Below are positions 42,931 to 56,176 of a DNA stretch of 64,000 bases, in pieces. The notes beneath the pieces were generated by a model. That model had not been told where the DNA came from, made no database searches, and worked only from the letters and a program-made list of their open reading frames with translations. Source of the DNA: Massilia sp. BSC265. GTDB lineage: Bacteria; Pseudomonadota; Gammaproteobacteria; Burkholderiales; Burkholderiaceae_D. Made by a program: the position numbers and the translations under genes. The stretch is from assembly GCF_000740675.1 (NCBI RefSeq), contig NZ_JPXI01000029.1, positions 310,001 to 374,000 of the forward strand. The letters run 5' to 3'. How positions within the stretch are numbered: the stretch's first letter is position 1; the number at the start of each line of letters is the position of its first letter.

Positions 42931-43926
42931 ATGAAGACTGCGGTATTCAGCGCACGCCGCTACGACAAGACGCTGCTGGCACGCGCCAACGGGGATGCCG
43001 GCCACGAGCTGCGTTTTGTCGAAGACCGCCTGACCCTGTCGACCGCGGGGCTGGCCGAGGGCTGCGAAGCCGTCTGCGTGTTCGTCAACGACTGCGTCGA
43101 TGCCGAAGTGCTCGGCGTGCTGGCCCGGCAGGGGACCCGGCTGGTAGCCACCCGTTCCACCGGCTACAACCAGATCGACGTGGCCGCGGCCCGGCAGCAT
43201 GGCATCGAGGTGGTGCGTGTCACCGACTATTCGCCGCATTCGGTCGCGGAGTTCGCGGTGGGCCTGCTGCTGGGCGTGAACCGCAAGATCGCGCGCGCCA
43301 GCGCGCGCACCCGCGACGGCAATTTCGACCTCGAGGGCTTGATGGGCTTCGACCTGCACGGCAAGACCATCGGCGTCATCGGCACCGGCAAGATCGGCCT
43401 CATCTTCGCGCGCATCATGGCCGGCTTCGGCTGCACCATCCTCGGCCACGATCCCTGGCCGAACCCGGCCTTCGGGCAGGCCGGCGGCAGCTACGTGGGG
43501 GTCGACGAACTGCTTGCGCGCAGCGACGTCGTGTCGCTGCACTGCCCGCTGACGGAAGCTACCCGGCACATCATCGATGCCGGCAACCTCGCGCGCGCCA
43601 AGCGCGGCAGCATCCTCGTCAACACCAGCCGGGGCGGCCTGGTCGACACCGAGGCCGCCATTGCGGCGCTCAAGAGCGGCCAGCTCGGCGGCCTGGCGAT
43701 CGACGTCTACGAGCAGGAAGCGAACCTGTTCTTCCAGGACCTGTCCTCGACCATCATCTGCGACGACGTGATCCAGCGCCTGGTGTCCTTCCCGAACGTG
43801 ATCGTCACCGGCCACCAGGCCTTCTTCACCGTCGAGGCGGTTGGGCAGATCATGCAGACCACCATCGACAGCATCACCGCCTTCGAGCGTGGCGAAGCGC
43901 TGCTCAACCGGGTGCCGCCGGCCTGA
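42931..43926 (+). CDS. ldhA: D-lactate dehydrogenase (2-hydroxyacid dehydrogenase)
   Basis: A 331-residue enzyme: VATRSTGYNQIDVAAARQHG, EFAVGLLLGVNRKI, GKTIGVIGTGKIGLIFARIM (NAD site), LVNTSRGGLVDTEAAIAALK (catalytic Arg), IDVYEQEANLFFQD (Glu) and VTGHQAFFTVEA (His). This triad and the F-F-x-D loop identify D-lactate rather than glycerate dehydrogenase. It reduces pyruvate to D-lactate under oxygen limitation. AGGAGG stands 4 nt before ATG 42931. Confidence 0.92.
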   Translation: MKTAVFSARRYDKTLLARANGDAGHELRFVEDRLTLSTAGLAEGCEAVCVFVNDCVDAEVLGVLARQGTRLVATRSTGYNQIDVAAARQHGIEVVRVTDYSPHSVAEFAVGLLLGVNRKIARASARTRDGNFDLEGLMGFDLHGKTIGVIGTGKIGLIFARIMAGFGCTILGHDPWPNPAFGQAGGSYVGVDELLARSDVVSLHCPLTEATRHIIDAGNLARAKRGSILVNTSRGGLVDTEAAIAALKSGQLGGLAIDVYEQEANLFFQDLSSTIICDDVIQRLVSFPNVIVTGHQAFFTVEAVGQIMQTTIDSITAFERGEALLNRVPPA

Positions 43927-44182
43927 AGGCCGGACTGCGCGGCTTCGGCGCCGGGGCGCCGCACTACCACCAGCAAAGGCCGCTCGGTCCATTTCGGGTG
44001 CGCGCCCCGGTTGAACCGACGTCAATGCAGTTCGATTGCGCGCCGCAGCATGGCGTATTCGCCTGTTACCGTCTGTAAGGGCGGTGGCCGGATGCAGCCG
44101 TGCGCCGATAGAATGGGCCCGGTACGGTAGAATCCTGCCAATACCGCCTGCATCAGCGTGACCAACCACCGAAGGAGCTGCC

Positions 44183-45664
44183 ATCACTGCCGACGAACTC
44201 CCCTTCAACAACTCCTTCGCCGAGTTGCCGCCGGCTTTTTATACCCGGCTCATGCCGACGCCCCTGCCGTCGCCCTATTTCATCGCTGCCAGCACACCCG
44301 CCGCGGCGCTGGTCGGCCTCGACCCGCAGGCGCTGGCGCAGGAGGATTTCGTCACCGTCTTCACCGGCAACAAGGTCGCGGTGCGCTCCCAACCGCTCTC
44401 GGCAGTGTATTCCGGCCACCAGTTCGGCGTCTGGGCCGGCCAGCTCGGCGACGGGCGCGCCATCGTGCTCGGCGACCTGCCGACGGCGAACGGCCCGATG
44501 GAACTGCAGCTCAAGGGCGCCGGCCTGACCCCGTATTCGCGCATGGGCGACGGCCGTGCGGTACTGCGCTCCTCGATCCGCGAATTCCTGTGCTCGGAAG
44601 CCATGGCCGCGCTCGGCATCCCGACGACGCGCGCCCTGATGCTGACCGGTTCGCACCAGCGCGTCATGCGCGAAACCGTCGAGACTGCCGCCGTCGTGAC
44701 CCGCATGGCGCCGACCTTCGTGCGCTTCGGTTCCTTCGAACACTGGCTCTACCGCGGCAAGCAGGCCCAGCGCGGAGGCGATGAGCTGAAGATCCTGGCC
44801 GACTACGTCATCAAGAACTGGTATCCGGAATTCCTTGGCAGTGCGAACCCCTACAAGGAACTGCTGGCCGAGGTCACGCGCCGTACCGCGCACATGATCG
44901 CGCATTGGCAAGCGGTTGGTTTCATGCATGGCGTCATGAACACCGACAATATGTCGATCCTTGGCCTGACGCTCGACTACGGCCCCTTCGGCTTCATGGA
45001 AGCCTTCGACGCCAACCACATCTGCAACCATACCGACCAGGGTGGCCGCTATTCCTATGCCAACCAGGTGCCGGTGGGCCACTGGAACTGCTACGCGCTC
45101 GGCAATGCCCTGCTGCCGCTGATCGGCACCCCGGAAGATACCGAGGAAGCGCTCGACGCCTACCGCCCCGCCTTCGGCGCCAAGCTGGACGAACTGCTGC
45201 ATGCCAAGCTCGGCCTGTTCGACGCGCGCGACGGCGACAGCGCCCTGTTCGACGACATGTTCAAGCTGCTGCAGGCCAACCATGCCGACTTCACCTTGTT
45301 CTTCCGGCGCCTGGGCGACCTGCAGCTGGACGGCGGGGTGGAACAGGACGCCCCGCTGCGCGACCTGTTCATCGACCGCGAAGCCTTCGATGCGTGGGCC
45401 GGCCAGTACCGGGCCCGCCTGCGCCTGGAGCACAGCCAGGACGCGCTGCGCCGCACCGCGATGCACCGCAGCAACCCGAAATACGTGCTGCGCAACTATC
45501 TGGCGCAGACCGCCATCGAACAGGCCCAGAACGGCGACTTCGGCGGCGTGCACAAACTGCTGGCCGTGCTCGAACGTCCCTTCGACGAGCAGCCGGAAAA
45601 CGAATCGTATGCGGCCCTGCCGCCCGATTGGGCAGCCCACCTCGAGGTGAGCTGTTCTTCATGA
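44183..45664 (+). CDS. selO: Protein adenylyltransferase SelO (YdiU), probable ATC start
   Basis: A 493-residue SelO pseudokinase. Motifs are [60 protein letters not shown] and [20 protein letters not shown]. SelO transfers AMP to Ser/Thr/Tyr of redox proteins. The conserved N-terminus [17 protein letters not shown] is in frame, yet the first ATG or GTG comes only at ATG 44252; TTG 44225 is already inside it. AAGGAG (44172-44177) sits ideally before ATC 44183, and an in-frame stop at 44159-44161 excludes anything earlier. Hence ATC initiation, or a G-to-C base error, is the best reading. Confidence 0.88.
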   Translation: MTADELPFNNSFAELPPAFYTRLMPTPLPSPYFIAASTPAAALVGLDPQALAQEDFVTVFTGNKVAVRSQPLSAVYSGHQFGVWAGQLGDGRAIVLGDLPTANGPMELQLKGAGLTPYSRMGDGRAVLRSSIREFLCSEAMAALGIPTTRALMLTGSHQRVMRETVETAAVVTRMAPTFVRFGSFEHWLYRGKQAQRGGDELKILADYVIKNWYPEFLGSANPYKELLAEVTRRTAHMIAHWQAVGFMHGVMNTDNMSILGLTLDYGPFGFMEAFDANHICNHTDQGGRYSYANQVPVGHWNCYALGNALLPLIGTPEDTEEALDAYRPAFGAKLDELLHAKLGLFDARDGDSALFDDMFKLLQANHADFTLFFRRLGDLQLDGGVEQDAPLRDLFIDREAFDAWAGQYRARLRLEHSQDALRRTAMHRSNPKYVLRNYLAQTAIEQAQNGDFGGVHKLLAVLERPFDEQPENESYAALPPDWAAHLEVSCSS

Positions 45665-45699
45665 ATCAAGAGAAACAAGAAACGCAAGAGAGAACCGCC

Positions 45700-46095
45700 A
45701 TGAACGACAAAGTGACCAAGAGCGACGCCGAGTGGCGCGCCCAGCTCGACCCGATGGAGTACCAGGTAACCCGCCACGCCGCCACCGAGCGTGCCTTCAC
45801 GGGCAAGTACTGGGACCACCACGAGCACGGGATCTACCACTGCGTCTGCTGCGACACCGCGCTGTTCGAGTCCGACGCCAAGTTCGATTCGGGCTGCGGC
45901 TGGCCGAGCTATTTCAAGCCGCTCGACCCGGCCAAGGTCATCGAGAAGGTGGACCGCAGCCACGGCATGGTCCGCACCGAGATCATCTGCGCCGTCTGCG
46001 ACGCTCATCTCGGCCACGTATTCGAGGACGGCCCGCCGCCGACCGGCCTGCGCTACTGCATCAATTCCGCCGCCATGCGCTTCGAACCCGCTTAA
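45700..46095 (+). CDS. msrB: Peptide-methionine (R)-S-oxide reductase MsrB
   Basis: A 131-residue enzyme: [20 protein letters not shown], zinc Cys in [11 protein letters not shown] and [28 protein letters not shown], and the catalytic Cys in [11 protein letters not shown]. It repairs methionine-R-sulfoxide with thioredoxin. ATG 45661 overlaps the SelO stop (ATGA) and would add 13 polar residues; ATG 45700 gives the usual length and has AAGAGAG near by. Either way it is co-transcribed with selO, itself a redox-control enzyme. Confidence 0.94.
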   Translation: MNDKVTKSDAEWRAQLDPMEYQVTRHAATERAFTGKYWDHHEHGIYHCVCCDTALFESDAKFDSGCGWPSYFKPLDPAKVIEKVDRSHGMVRTEIICAVCDAHLGHVFEDGPPPTGLRYCINSAAMRFEPA

Positions 46096-46115
46096 GGAAA
46101 GGCCGGGAAAACTCA

Positions 46116-46760
46116 ATGATTAAGTTTTTGTTCGACATGCTGCCGGTGATCCTGTTCTTCGGCATCTTCAAGTATGGGGAAAACAACCAGGAATGGGCCC
46201 ACGGCCTGGTCACCGACTACCTTGGTTTCCTGATCTCGGGCGGCGCGGTGCCGGCCGCGCAGTCGCCGATCCTGCTGGCGACCGCGGTCACGATCGTGGC
46301 CACGGTGCTGCAGATCGTCTACCTGCTGGCGCGCCGGCGCAAGGTCGACGGCATGCTGTGGCTGTCGCTGGGCGTGGTGGTGGTCGCCGGCGGCGCCACG
46401 ATCTACTTCCACGACGAGACCTTCATCAAGTGGAAACCCACCATCCTGTACTGGGCCTTCGGCGTCGCCCTGCTGGTGGCGCAACTCGTGTACCGCAAGA
46501 ACCTGATGCGTTCGGCCCTGGGCGGGGCGATGAACCTGCCGGACGCCGTCTGGAACCGCGTCCTGTATGCCTGGGCCGCCTTCTTCGTCGGGCTGGGCCT
46601 GCTGAACCTGCTGATGGCCTTCGTGGTCTTCCGTAGCGATACCGGCGCCTGGGTCAGTTTCAAGCTGTTCGGAATCACCGGCATCCTGTTCGCCTTTATC
46701 GTTATCCAATCGCTGTTCCTGTCCAAACATATCCAGGAGGATGCTCAAAATGGAAGCTAA
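46116..46760 (+). CDS. yciB: Inner membrane septation protein A (YciB family)
   Basis: A 214-residue polytopic protein: MIKFLFDMLPVILFFGIFKY, ATAVTIVATVLQIVYLLARR, ETFIKWKPTILYWAFGVALL, and WNRVLYAWAAFFVGLGLLNL. It has five predicted membrane segments and is linked to cell-envelope synthesis and division. It ends inside the 5' part of bolA (11-bp overlap). Confidence 0.93.
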   Translation: MIKFLFDMLPVILFFGIFKYGENNQEWAHGLVTDYLGFLISGGAVPAAQSPILLATAVTIVATVLQIVYLLARRRKVDGMLWLSLGVVVVAGGATIYFHDETFIKWKPTILYWAFGVALLVAQLVYRKNLMRSALGGAMNLPDAVWNRVLYAWAAFFVGLGLLNLLMAFVVFRSDTGAWVSFKLFGITGILFAFIVIQSLFLSKHIQEDAQNGS

Positions 46761-47028
46761 CCGTACCGAACGCCTGCGCGAGCGGCTGCAGGCCGAACTC
46801 GCCCCGTCCGTGCTGGAAATCACCGACGACTCGCACCTGCATGCCGGCCATGCCGGCGCTGCCTCCGGCGGCAGCCATTACAGCGTGAAAATCGTGTCGG
46901 ACAAGTTCCAGGGCCTCACGCTGGTCATGCGCCATCGTCTTGTGTATGATGCCGTTCACGAAATGATCAACAAGGCGGAAATCCATGCGCTGGCCATTAC
47001 GGCCCTCGCACCTTCGGAGCAATCCTGA
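46750..47028 (+). CDS. bolA: BolA family protein
   Basis: A 92-residue BolA: ITDDSHLHAGHAGAASGGSH, VKIVSDKFQGLTLVMRHRLV and EIHALAITAL. BolA partners monothiol glutaredoxins in Fe-S handling and affects cell shape. ATG 46750 is chosen since AGGAGG (46734-46739) is 10 nt away; ATG 46741 is too close. Confidence 0.93.
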   Translation: MEANRTERLRERLQAELAPSVLEITDDSHLHAGHAGAASGGSHYSVKIVSDKFQGLTLVMRHRLVYDAVHEMINKAEIHALAITALAPSEQS

Positions 47029-47165
47029 AGGCCTGCCGTCCCTACTCATCTTCAGTCAGCTTTAAGAATAGTGGCCGACAATATGTAACGCGAAGTACCA
47101 GAACTTGAAGTACAAAAACTAATCAAATCTCTGTCCAAGTATCTCTTCCCACAGGAATTCCAGAA

Positions 47166-47945
47166 ATGACTTTTAAGCCAGCACGCCTGCTGTTAGCTCT
47201 GATCGCCGTTACCGCAGCACCAGCCTTCGCGCAGAACCTCGCCGTCGTCAACGGCAAAGCCATCCCGACCTCGCGCGTCGAGGAAGCCGTCAAGCAGCTG
47301 GTCGCCGCTGGCCAGGCCCAGGACAACCCGCAGACGCGCCTGGCAATCAAGGAAGAGATGATTGCCCGCGAAGTGCTGATGCAGGAAGCCATCAAGCAGG
47401 GTTACGACAAGAAGCCGGAAGTCCGCGCCGCGCTCGACAACGCGCGCCAGGCCATCGTCGTGAACCAGCTGGCCCGCGATTACATCCAGAAGAACCCGGT
47501 GACCGATGCCGAGGTCAAGGCCGAGTACGACAAGTTCAAGGCCCAGACCGGCGACAAGGAATACCACGTACGCCACATCCTGCTCGACACCGAGGCCGAA
47601 GCGAACGCCGTGATCGCCAAGATCAAGGGCGGCGCCAAGTTCGAGGAAATGGCCAAGCAGTCGAAGGACACCGGCACCGCCAACAACGGTGGCGACCTGG
47701 ACTGGGCGACCCCGTCTTCGTTCCCGCCTGAGTTCGCCGCCGGCTTTACCGGCCTGCAGAAAGGCGCCGTCACCGACAAGCCGGTGAAGACCGCGAACGG
47801 CTTCCACGTCATCAAGCTGGACGACACCCGCCCGGCCAAGCTGCCGTCGCTGGAAGAAGTCAAGCCGCAGATCCAGGATGCCCTGGCCCAGAAGAAACTG
47901 GCTGACTACCGTGACCAAATGGTCAAAAAGGCAAAGGTGCAGTAA
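47166..47945 (+). CDS. Exported peptidyl-prolyl isomerase, parvulin type (copy 1)
   Basis: A 259-residue protein: signal peptide MTFKPARLLLALIAVTAAPA then FAQ, a SurA/PrsA-like N-terminal helix domain (VVNGKAIPTSRVEEAVKQLV, LIAREVLMQEAIKQG), then parvulin core EYHVRHILLDTEAEANAVIA, GGDLDWATPSSFPPEFAAGF and NGFHVIKLDD. It folds outer-membrane or secreted proteins in the periplasm. A short hairpin (CCGGTGCC/GGCACCGG at 47958-47977) lies between this and copy 2 and might lower readthrough. Confidence 0.9.
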   Translation: MTFKPARLLLALIAVTAAPAFAQNLAVVNGKAIPTSRVEEAVKQLVAAGQAQDNPQTRLAIKEEMIAREVLMQEAIKQGYDKKPEVRAALDNARQAIVVNQLARDYIQKNPVTDAEVKAEYDKFKAQTGDKEYHVRHILLDTEAEANAVIAKIKGGAKFEEMAKQSKDTGTANNGGDLDWATPSSFPPEFAAGFTGLQKGAVTDKPVKTANGFHVIKLDDTRPAKLPSLEEVKPQIQDALAQKKLADYRDQMVKKAKVQ

Positions 47946-48026
47946 GATGTATCACCGCCGGTGCCTTGGGGCACCGGTTCTTGCCGCCCGCGGCGAACTT
48001 TTTCGTGTTTAGATAGGACCTTAACA

Positions 48027-48818
48027 ATGATTTTGAAGCCAGCCCGCCTGTCCTTGGCAATCAGCTTTGCCGTGACCGCGATGATCGCCGCGCCTGCATT
48101 CGCGCAGAACGTTGCTACCGTCAATGGCAAGCCCATCCCGGCGGCAAAGGTTGACCAGCTGGTCAAGCAGGTGGTTGCACAGGGCCGTGCCACCGATTCG
48201 CCGCAGCTGCGCGACGCGATCAAAAAAGACCTGATCGGCCGTGAAGTCCTGATCCAGGAAGCCGACAAGCAGGGCATCGGCGGTCGCGCCGAGGTCAAGG
48301 CAGCCATCGACAATGCCCGCCAGAGCATCATCATCAACGCGATGCTGGCCGACTACGTCAAGAAGAACCCGATTTCCGACGCCCAGATCAAGGCCGAGTA
48401 CGACCGCTACAAGGCACAGGTAGGCGACAAGGAATACCACGCCCGCCATATCCTGGTCCCGACCGAAGACGAAGCCAAGGGCATCATCGCCAAGCTGAAG
48501 GGCGGCGCCAAGTTCGAAGAGCTGGCCAAGCAGCACTCGAAGGACGGCTCGGCAGCCAACGGCGGCGACCTGGACTGGGCAAGCCCGGCCAACTACGTGC
48601 CCGAGTTCTCGAAGGCCATGGTTGCCCTGCAAAAAGGCGCCGTCACCGACACCCCGGTCAAGAGCCAGTACGGCTTCCACGTGATCAAGCTGGAAGACGT
48701 GCGCCAGGCCAAGATCCCGGCCCTGGACGAAGTCAAGCAGCAGGTCGCGGAATCCCTGCAGCAGCGTCAGCTGGCGCAGTACCGCGAAAGCCTGGTCAAG
48801 AAGGCCAAGATCCAGTAA
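48027..48818 (+). CDS. Exported peptidyl-prolyl isomerase, parvulin type (copy 2)
   Basis: A 263-residue paralogue of copy 1: signal peptide MILKPARLSLAISFAVTAMI then AAPAFAQ, N-domain VNGKPIPAAKVDQLVKQVVA, and parvulin core EYHARHILVPTEDEAKGIIA, HSKDGSAANGGDLDWASPAN and YGFHVIKLED. It differs from copy 1 mainly by the HSKDG loop next to the catalytic pocket (copy 1 has SKDTGTANNGG). Tandem duplication with divergence suggests different client sets. A strong terminator follows. Confidence 0.9.
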   Translation: MILKPARLSLAISFAVTAMIAAPAFAQNVATVNGKPIPAAKVDQLVKQVVAQGRATDSPQLRDAIKKDLIGREVLIQEADKQGIGGRAEVKAAIDNARQSIIINAMLADYVKKNPISDAQIKAEYDRYKAQVGDKEYHARHILVPTEDEAKGIIAKLKGGAKFEELAKQHSKDGSAANGGDLDWASPANYVPEFSKAMVALQKGAVTDTPVKSQYGFHVIKLEDVRQAKIPALDEVKQQVAESLQQRQLAQYRESLVKKAKIQ

Positions 48819-48840
48819 TCGGGTCTTGCCGGATAAAACA

Positions 48841-48866
48841 AGCGCTCCCTCGGGAGCGCTTTTTTT
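48841..48866 (+). terminator. Rho-independent terminator after the isomerase pair
   Basis: AGCGCTCC / GGAGCGCT with a short CTCG loop, followed by seven T (48860-48866). A strong intrinsic terminator for the two PPIase genes. Confidence 0.92.
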
Positions 48867-49051
48867 ATGCATGCGCGTGCAGCAGCGGGACGCGGATGCA
48901 GCGCTGCAGCGGGCAGGTGCCGGGCGCCGTGCTGGCAAATCAGGTAGCGGCATTTCGGAGCTCTCCTACGGCGGCGCGGAGCGTGCGCCTATTCAGCCCG
49001 CTGTCGGGTTGACTAAGATGGTCAGCAAGACCAACCGACAAGGAGGCCACC

Positions 49052-49515
49052 ATGAGCAAAGAACAAGGCACCGAACACGGACCAGCATTGGACGGCGGAC
49101 GTGAGGGCCCGGGCGGCGACATGACCTGCCCGGTGCGGGTGGAACGCCGCCGGCCGGCGGCAGCGCGGGCGCGGACCAGTCGGCCGAGCCGGTGTGGCGC
49201 TACCAGGTGCCCCCTCCCGGCAGCGGTAGCGGAACGCCTGCCGGCGAATCGAATGCCGGACACTACACACCGAATGCGGCCGGCCACGGTGGCGGGATCG
49301 TCAGCGCCCCGGCCGAAAGCAATGTCAATGCGCCCGGCCGCCCGTTGAGCGGCGCCGGCAGCGCGGCCGACCCGGCCGGCGGCACCATCGGCGGTATCCA
49401 GGCGAGCAGGGACGCCGAAGCCATGGGCGGTGCAGGGGGCGGCGGCAATCCCGGCGCAAGCGCCGCCAATGCCGACAGTAAGCCGGGCGGTTCCGGCGAG
49501 ACCGACCAGGACTAG
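49052..49515 (+). pseudogene. Gly/Pro-rich low-complexity protein, frameshifted (paralogue 1)
   Basis: AAGGAGG precedes ATG 49052, which reads MSKEQGTEHGPALDGGREGP. The Gly-rich character then shifts to the next frame, which is open from 49105: GTPPAGGSAGADQSAEPVWR, YQVPPPGSG, SNAGHYTPNAAGHGG and so on to 49515. One missing base between about 49105 and 49140 would join them. The second half is clearly paralogous to the next gene (WRYQVPPPG.../HYTPNAAGHGG versus WQYQTPPQDPG.../HYTGGAHGG). So it was a gene like its neighbour and is now interrupted, or the sequence has an indel error. Confidence 0.6.
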
Positions 49516-49637
49516 CTTTCAGCTCTGCCGTTGCGACCACGACCTGCGTCCTCTCCTACGCACGCCTGGTCGCGCGTCCTATTGAGGTCATGGCGGAGAC
49601 GACTACCATCGAGCCGATACGTTAACAGGAGGACAGC

Positions 49638-50111
49638 ATGGACAAGGATCAATCGAAAGGGGCCGCGGCCAACCAGGACACGGGCGGCCGGGACGGCCAG
49701 AAGGCCGACAACGCGTCCAAAGGCGGACTGTGGCAGTACCAGACGCCGCCGCAAGACCCGGGCGCCGGCGCAGTGCAGTCGAACTCGGCGCACTACACCG
49801 GTGGCGCCCATGGCGGCGACAGCCAGCAGGGCGACTTCCTGAAGTCCTCGCTGGAACAGAACGCGATGCCGGCAGGTGCGCCGCAGACGAGTCGCGGCAG
49901 TGCGATGGGCTCCGGTGGCGTCGATACCCAGGGCGGCAATGGTCCGGGTGCGGGCGCGCCGGGAACCGATCGGGACGGCATGCCGGGAGGCAGCGGCGGC
50001 GGTGAATCCGGCGGCGGCGGGTCATCCAACGACAAGGCTTCGGGCGCCGGCGGCGGCCAGCCTGCCCCGGTCGGCAACGGGACTCCGGACCAGCCGGTCT
50101 GGGCCACCTGA
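49638..50111 (+). CDS. Gly-rich low-complexity protein (paralogue 2)
   Basis: A 157-residue product: MDKDQSKGAAANQDTGGRDG, then GLWQYQTPPQDPGAGAVQSN, HYTGGAHGGDSQQG and a tail rich in Gly, Ser and Asp ending NGTPDQPVWAT. It has no signal peptide and no predicted fold: likely disordered. AGGAGG is 6-9 nt upstream of ATG 49638. Shared features with paralogue 1 (W-x-YQ-x-PP, HYT, long Gly-rich tail) define an unnamed small family. A stress-related or hydrophilin-like role would be a guess. Confidence 0.6.
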   Translation: MDKDQSKGAAANQDTGGRDGQKADNASKGGLWQYQTPPQDPGAGAVQSNSAHYTGGAHGGDSQQGDFLKSSLEQNAMPAGAPQTSRGSAMGSGGVDTQGGNGPGAGAPGTDRDGMPGGSGGGESGGGGSSNDKASGAGGGQPAPVGNGTPDQPVWAT

Positions 50112-50126
50112 ATCCGTCCCGGCCAT

Positions 50127-50152
50127 GAAAAAAGCGCCTTCGCGGAGGCGCT
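50127..50152 (-). terminator. Rho-independent terminator of purL
   Basis: Read on the minus strand, AGCGCCTC-CGCG-AAGGCGCT forms a stem followed by six T (50133-50128). It lies about 120 bp past the purL stop, beyond the repeat element. Confidence 0.8.
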
Positions 50153-50158
50153 CTAAGT

Positions 50159-50265
50159 CATGAGCCCGACGGCTCATGCAGTAGCGTGGGCGGGTGTCCC
50201 GCCCACGCGGTCAAATCACAGTGCTGCGGCCCGTGCGATTGTTCGCATCCCAACTACCCGCCCAC
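50159..50265. repeat. Palindrome-rich repeat element, copy A
   Basis: Three nested signals: CATGAGCC-CGAC-GGCTCATG (50159-50178, perfect 8-bp arms), GCGTGGGCGGG-TGT-CCCGCCCACGC (50184-50208, perfect 11-bp arms), and a terminal CTACCCGCCCAC (50254-50265) that inverts the starting GTGGGCGGGT. The GTGGGC...GCCCACGCGGT core also occurs in copy B at 62454-62591. This is REP/MITE-like intergenic repeat DNA. Confidence 0.6.
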
Positions 50266-50271
50266 AGCCAA

Positions 50272-54297
<4,026 letters not shown>

Positions 54298-54471
54298 GGC
54301 TGAGAAGTTGGTTGATGCAGCGTCGCTGCTAGGGTGGAAGATAGCCCGCTATTATACAGTGTCACCAAGCAGCGTTGCATTCCTACCAGTCGAGACCTTG
54401 TAGAACGGACATTTCTTGATCCAGCAGGAACTTATCGGTATTGTAAGGGCTACATCACGGCAAAGAGGTGC

Positions 54472-56127
54472 ATGGGCACCAAACAGGAACAGAGCGAGAT
54501 GCAAGAGAATGCGAACCTGACGGTCCTGATCGTCGACCCCAACGGCGGCATGCGCGCCAGCCTGCAGAACATGCTGAACCAGGCCGGCATCACCAAGGTC
54601 GAGTCGGCGATCAATGCGAGCACCGCGATCAAGCAGCTCGCCAAACGCGGCTACGACATCATTCTCTGCGAGTACGATCTGGCCGGCCCTTCCGGCGACG
54701 GCCAGGACGGCCAGCAGCTGCTGGAAGACCTGCGCCACCACCGGCTGATCACGGCCTCCACCATCTTCATCATGCTCACCTCCGAAGGCGTGTACGACAA
54801 GGTCGTCAGCGCCGCCGAGCTGACCCCGACCGACTACGTGCTCAAGCCGTTCACGGTGGAGATGCTGAGCACCCGGATCAAGCGAGCGCTGGAACGCCGG
54901 ACCGCCCTGCTCCCGGTCTGGCAGCTGGCCGCGCAAGGCAAGCCGATCGAGGCCATCCGCGCCTGCGGCAGCGCCGCCATCGCCAGTCCGCGCCATGCGC
55001 TCGACTTCCTGCGCCTGAAGGCCGAACTGCACGTCTCGGTGGGCGAACACGCACAAGCCGGCGCCATCTACCGCGACGTGCTGGCCGAGCGCCCCCTGGG
55101 CTGGGCCGGCCTGGGGCTGGCGCGCACCATGCTCGCGCAAGGAGCGGTCGGGGACGCGCGCGACACGCTGGAGGCGCTGGTGCAGGCCAATCCGCGCTTG
55201 ATGGCCGCCTACGACCTGCTGGCGCGCTGCCACGAGCGGTTGGGCAGCACGGGCGATGCGCAGAAGGTGCTGGAAGAAGCGGTGTCGATCTCGCCGCACA
55301 TGGTACGCCGCCTGCGCAAGCTGGGCGAAGTCGCCTTGGAAAACGGCGACGCCGACGCGGCCGAGAAGTCCTTCAAGCAGGTGGTGAGCAAGGCGCGCTA
55401 TTCCGAATTCCGCAACCCGGAAGACCATGTCAATCTGGTCAAGGCGATGGTCACGCGCGGCGACGTGGCGGGTGCCGGCGGCGTGATCCGCGACATGGAG
55501 CGCTCGATGCGCGGCAGCGCGAACATCGATGCCTGCAAGGCCTATTCGAACGCCCTGCTGCAGGAAAAGATGGGCAACGTCAGCGCCGCCATCGCCGAGC
55601 TCTCTACTGCGGTGAGCGCGGCGCGCACCAGCAGCAGCCTGTCGCCGAACCTGAAGATCGGCCTGGCCCAGGCTTGCCTAGAGCACCGGATGGACGAGCA
55701 GGCTTCCAACGTCATGATGAGCGTGATGGGCGATGCCACCGGCCAGGTGACGGTGGACCAGGCCATGGGCGTCTTCGTGCGTGCGGGCCGTCCCGACCTC
55801 GCCGACGGCATGGGCCAGCAACTGCGCGCCCAGGCCCAGATCCTGCTCGGCGTGGCGGACGAGAAGCGCAACATGGGCGACGTGCGCGGCGCGGTCCAGA
55901 CCCTGCTGGAAGCGCTGCACATGGCGCCGGGCAACCTGCAGGTGATGGTGGCCGTTGCCGGGGGCATCCTGCGGCAGGTGAACGAGCTGGGCTGGGATCA
56001 TGCGCTCGCCGAGGTGGCGAACGAGCAGATCGAGCGGCTGAGGGCCATGGATGCCGGGCATCCCCGGCTGGCGGCGCTTACCGAGGAATTCCAGCAGGCC
56101 AAGCGCAAGTACGGTATCTCGACCTAG
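54472..56127 (+). CDS. Response regulator with C-terminal TPR domain
   Basis: A 551-residue protein. The receiver domain (~18-140) has LTVLIVDPNGGMRASLQNML, the phosphoacceptor region ILCEYDLAGPSGDGQDGQQL, the Thr in IFIMLTSEG and the Lys in DYVLKPFTVEML. The rest is a series of TPR-like helices (DARDTLEALVQANPRLMAAY, LLARCHERLGSTGDAQKVLE). No DNA-binding or enzymatic output domain is present, so output is through protein binding. ATG 54472 after AAGAGGTG is preferred; the gene is divergent from purL, and no histidine kinase is adjacent. Confidence 0.88.
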   Translation: MGTKQEQSEMQENANLTVLIVDPNGGMRASLQNMLNQAGITKVESAINASTAIKQLAKRGYDIILCEYDLAGPSGDGQDGQQLLEDLRHHRLITASTIFIMLTSEGVYDKVVSAAELTPTDYVLKPFTVEMLSTRIKRALERRTALLPVWQLAAQGKPIEAIRACGSAAIASPRHALDFLRLKAELHVSVGEHAQAGAIYRDVLAERPLGWAGLGLARTMLAQGAVGDARDTLEALVQANPRLMAAYDLLARCHERLGSTGDAQKVLEEAVSISPHMVRRLRKLGEVALENGDADAAEKSFKQVVSKARYSEFRNPEDHVNLVKAMVTRGDVAGAGGVIRDMERSMRGSANIDACKAYSNALLQEKMGNVSAAIAELSTAVSAARTSSSLSPNLKIGLAQACLEHRMDEQASNVMMSVMGDATGQVTVDQAMGVFVRAGRPDLADGMGQQLRAQAQILLGVADEKRNMGDVRGAVQTLLEALHMAPGNLQVMVAVAGGILRQVNELGWDHALAEVANEQIERLRAMDAGHPRLAALTEEFQQAKRKYGIST

Positions 56128-56176
56128 GCACGACGCGTATCCCGCCGCCAGCCCGTGGGTGGCGCCGGCCGTGCCG

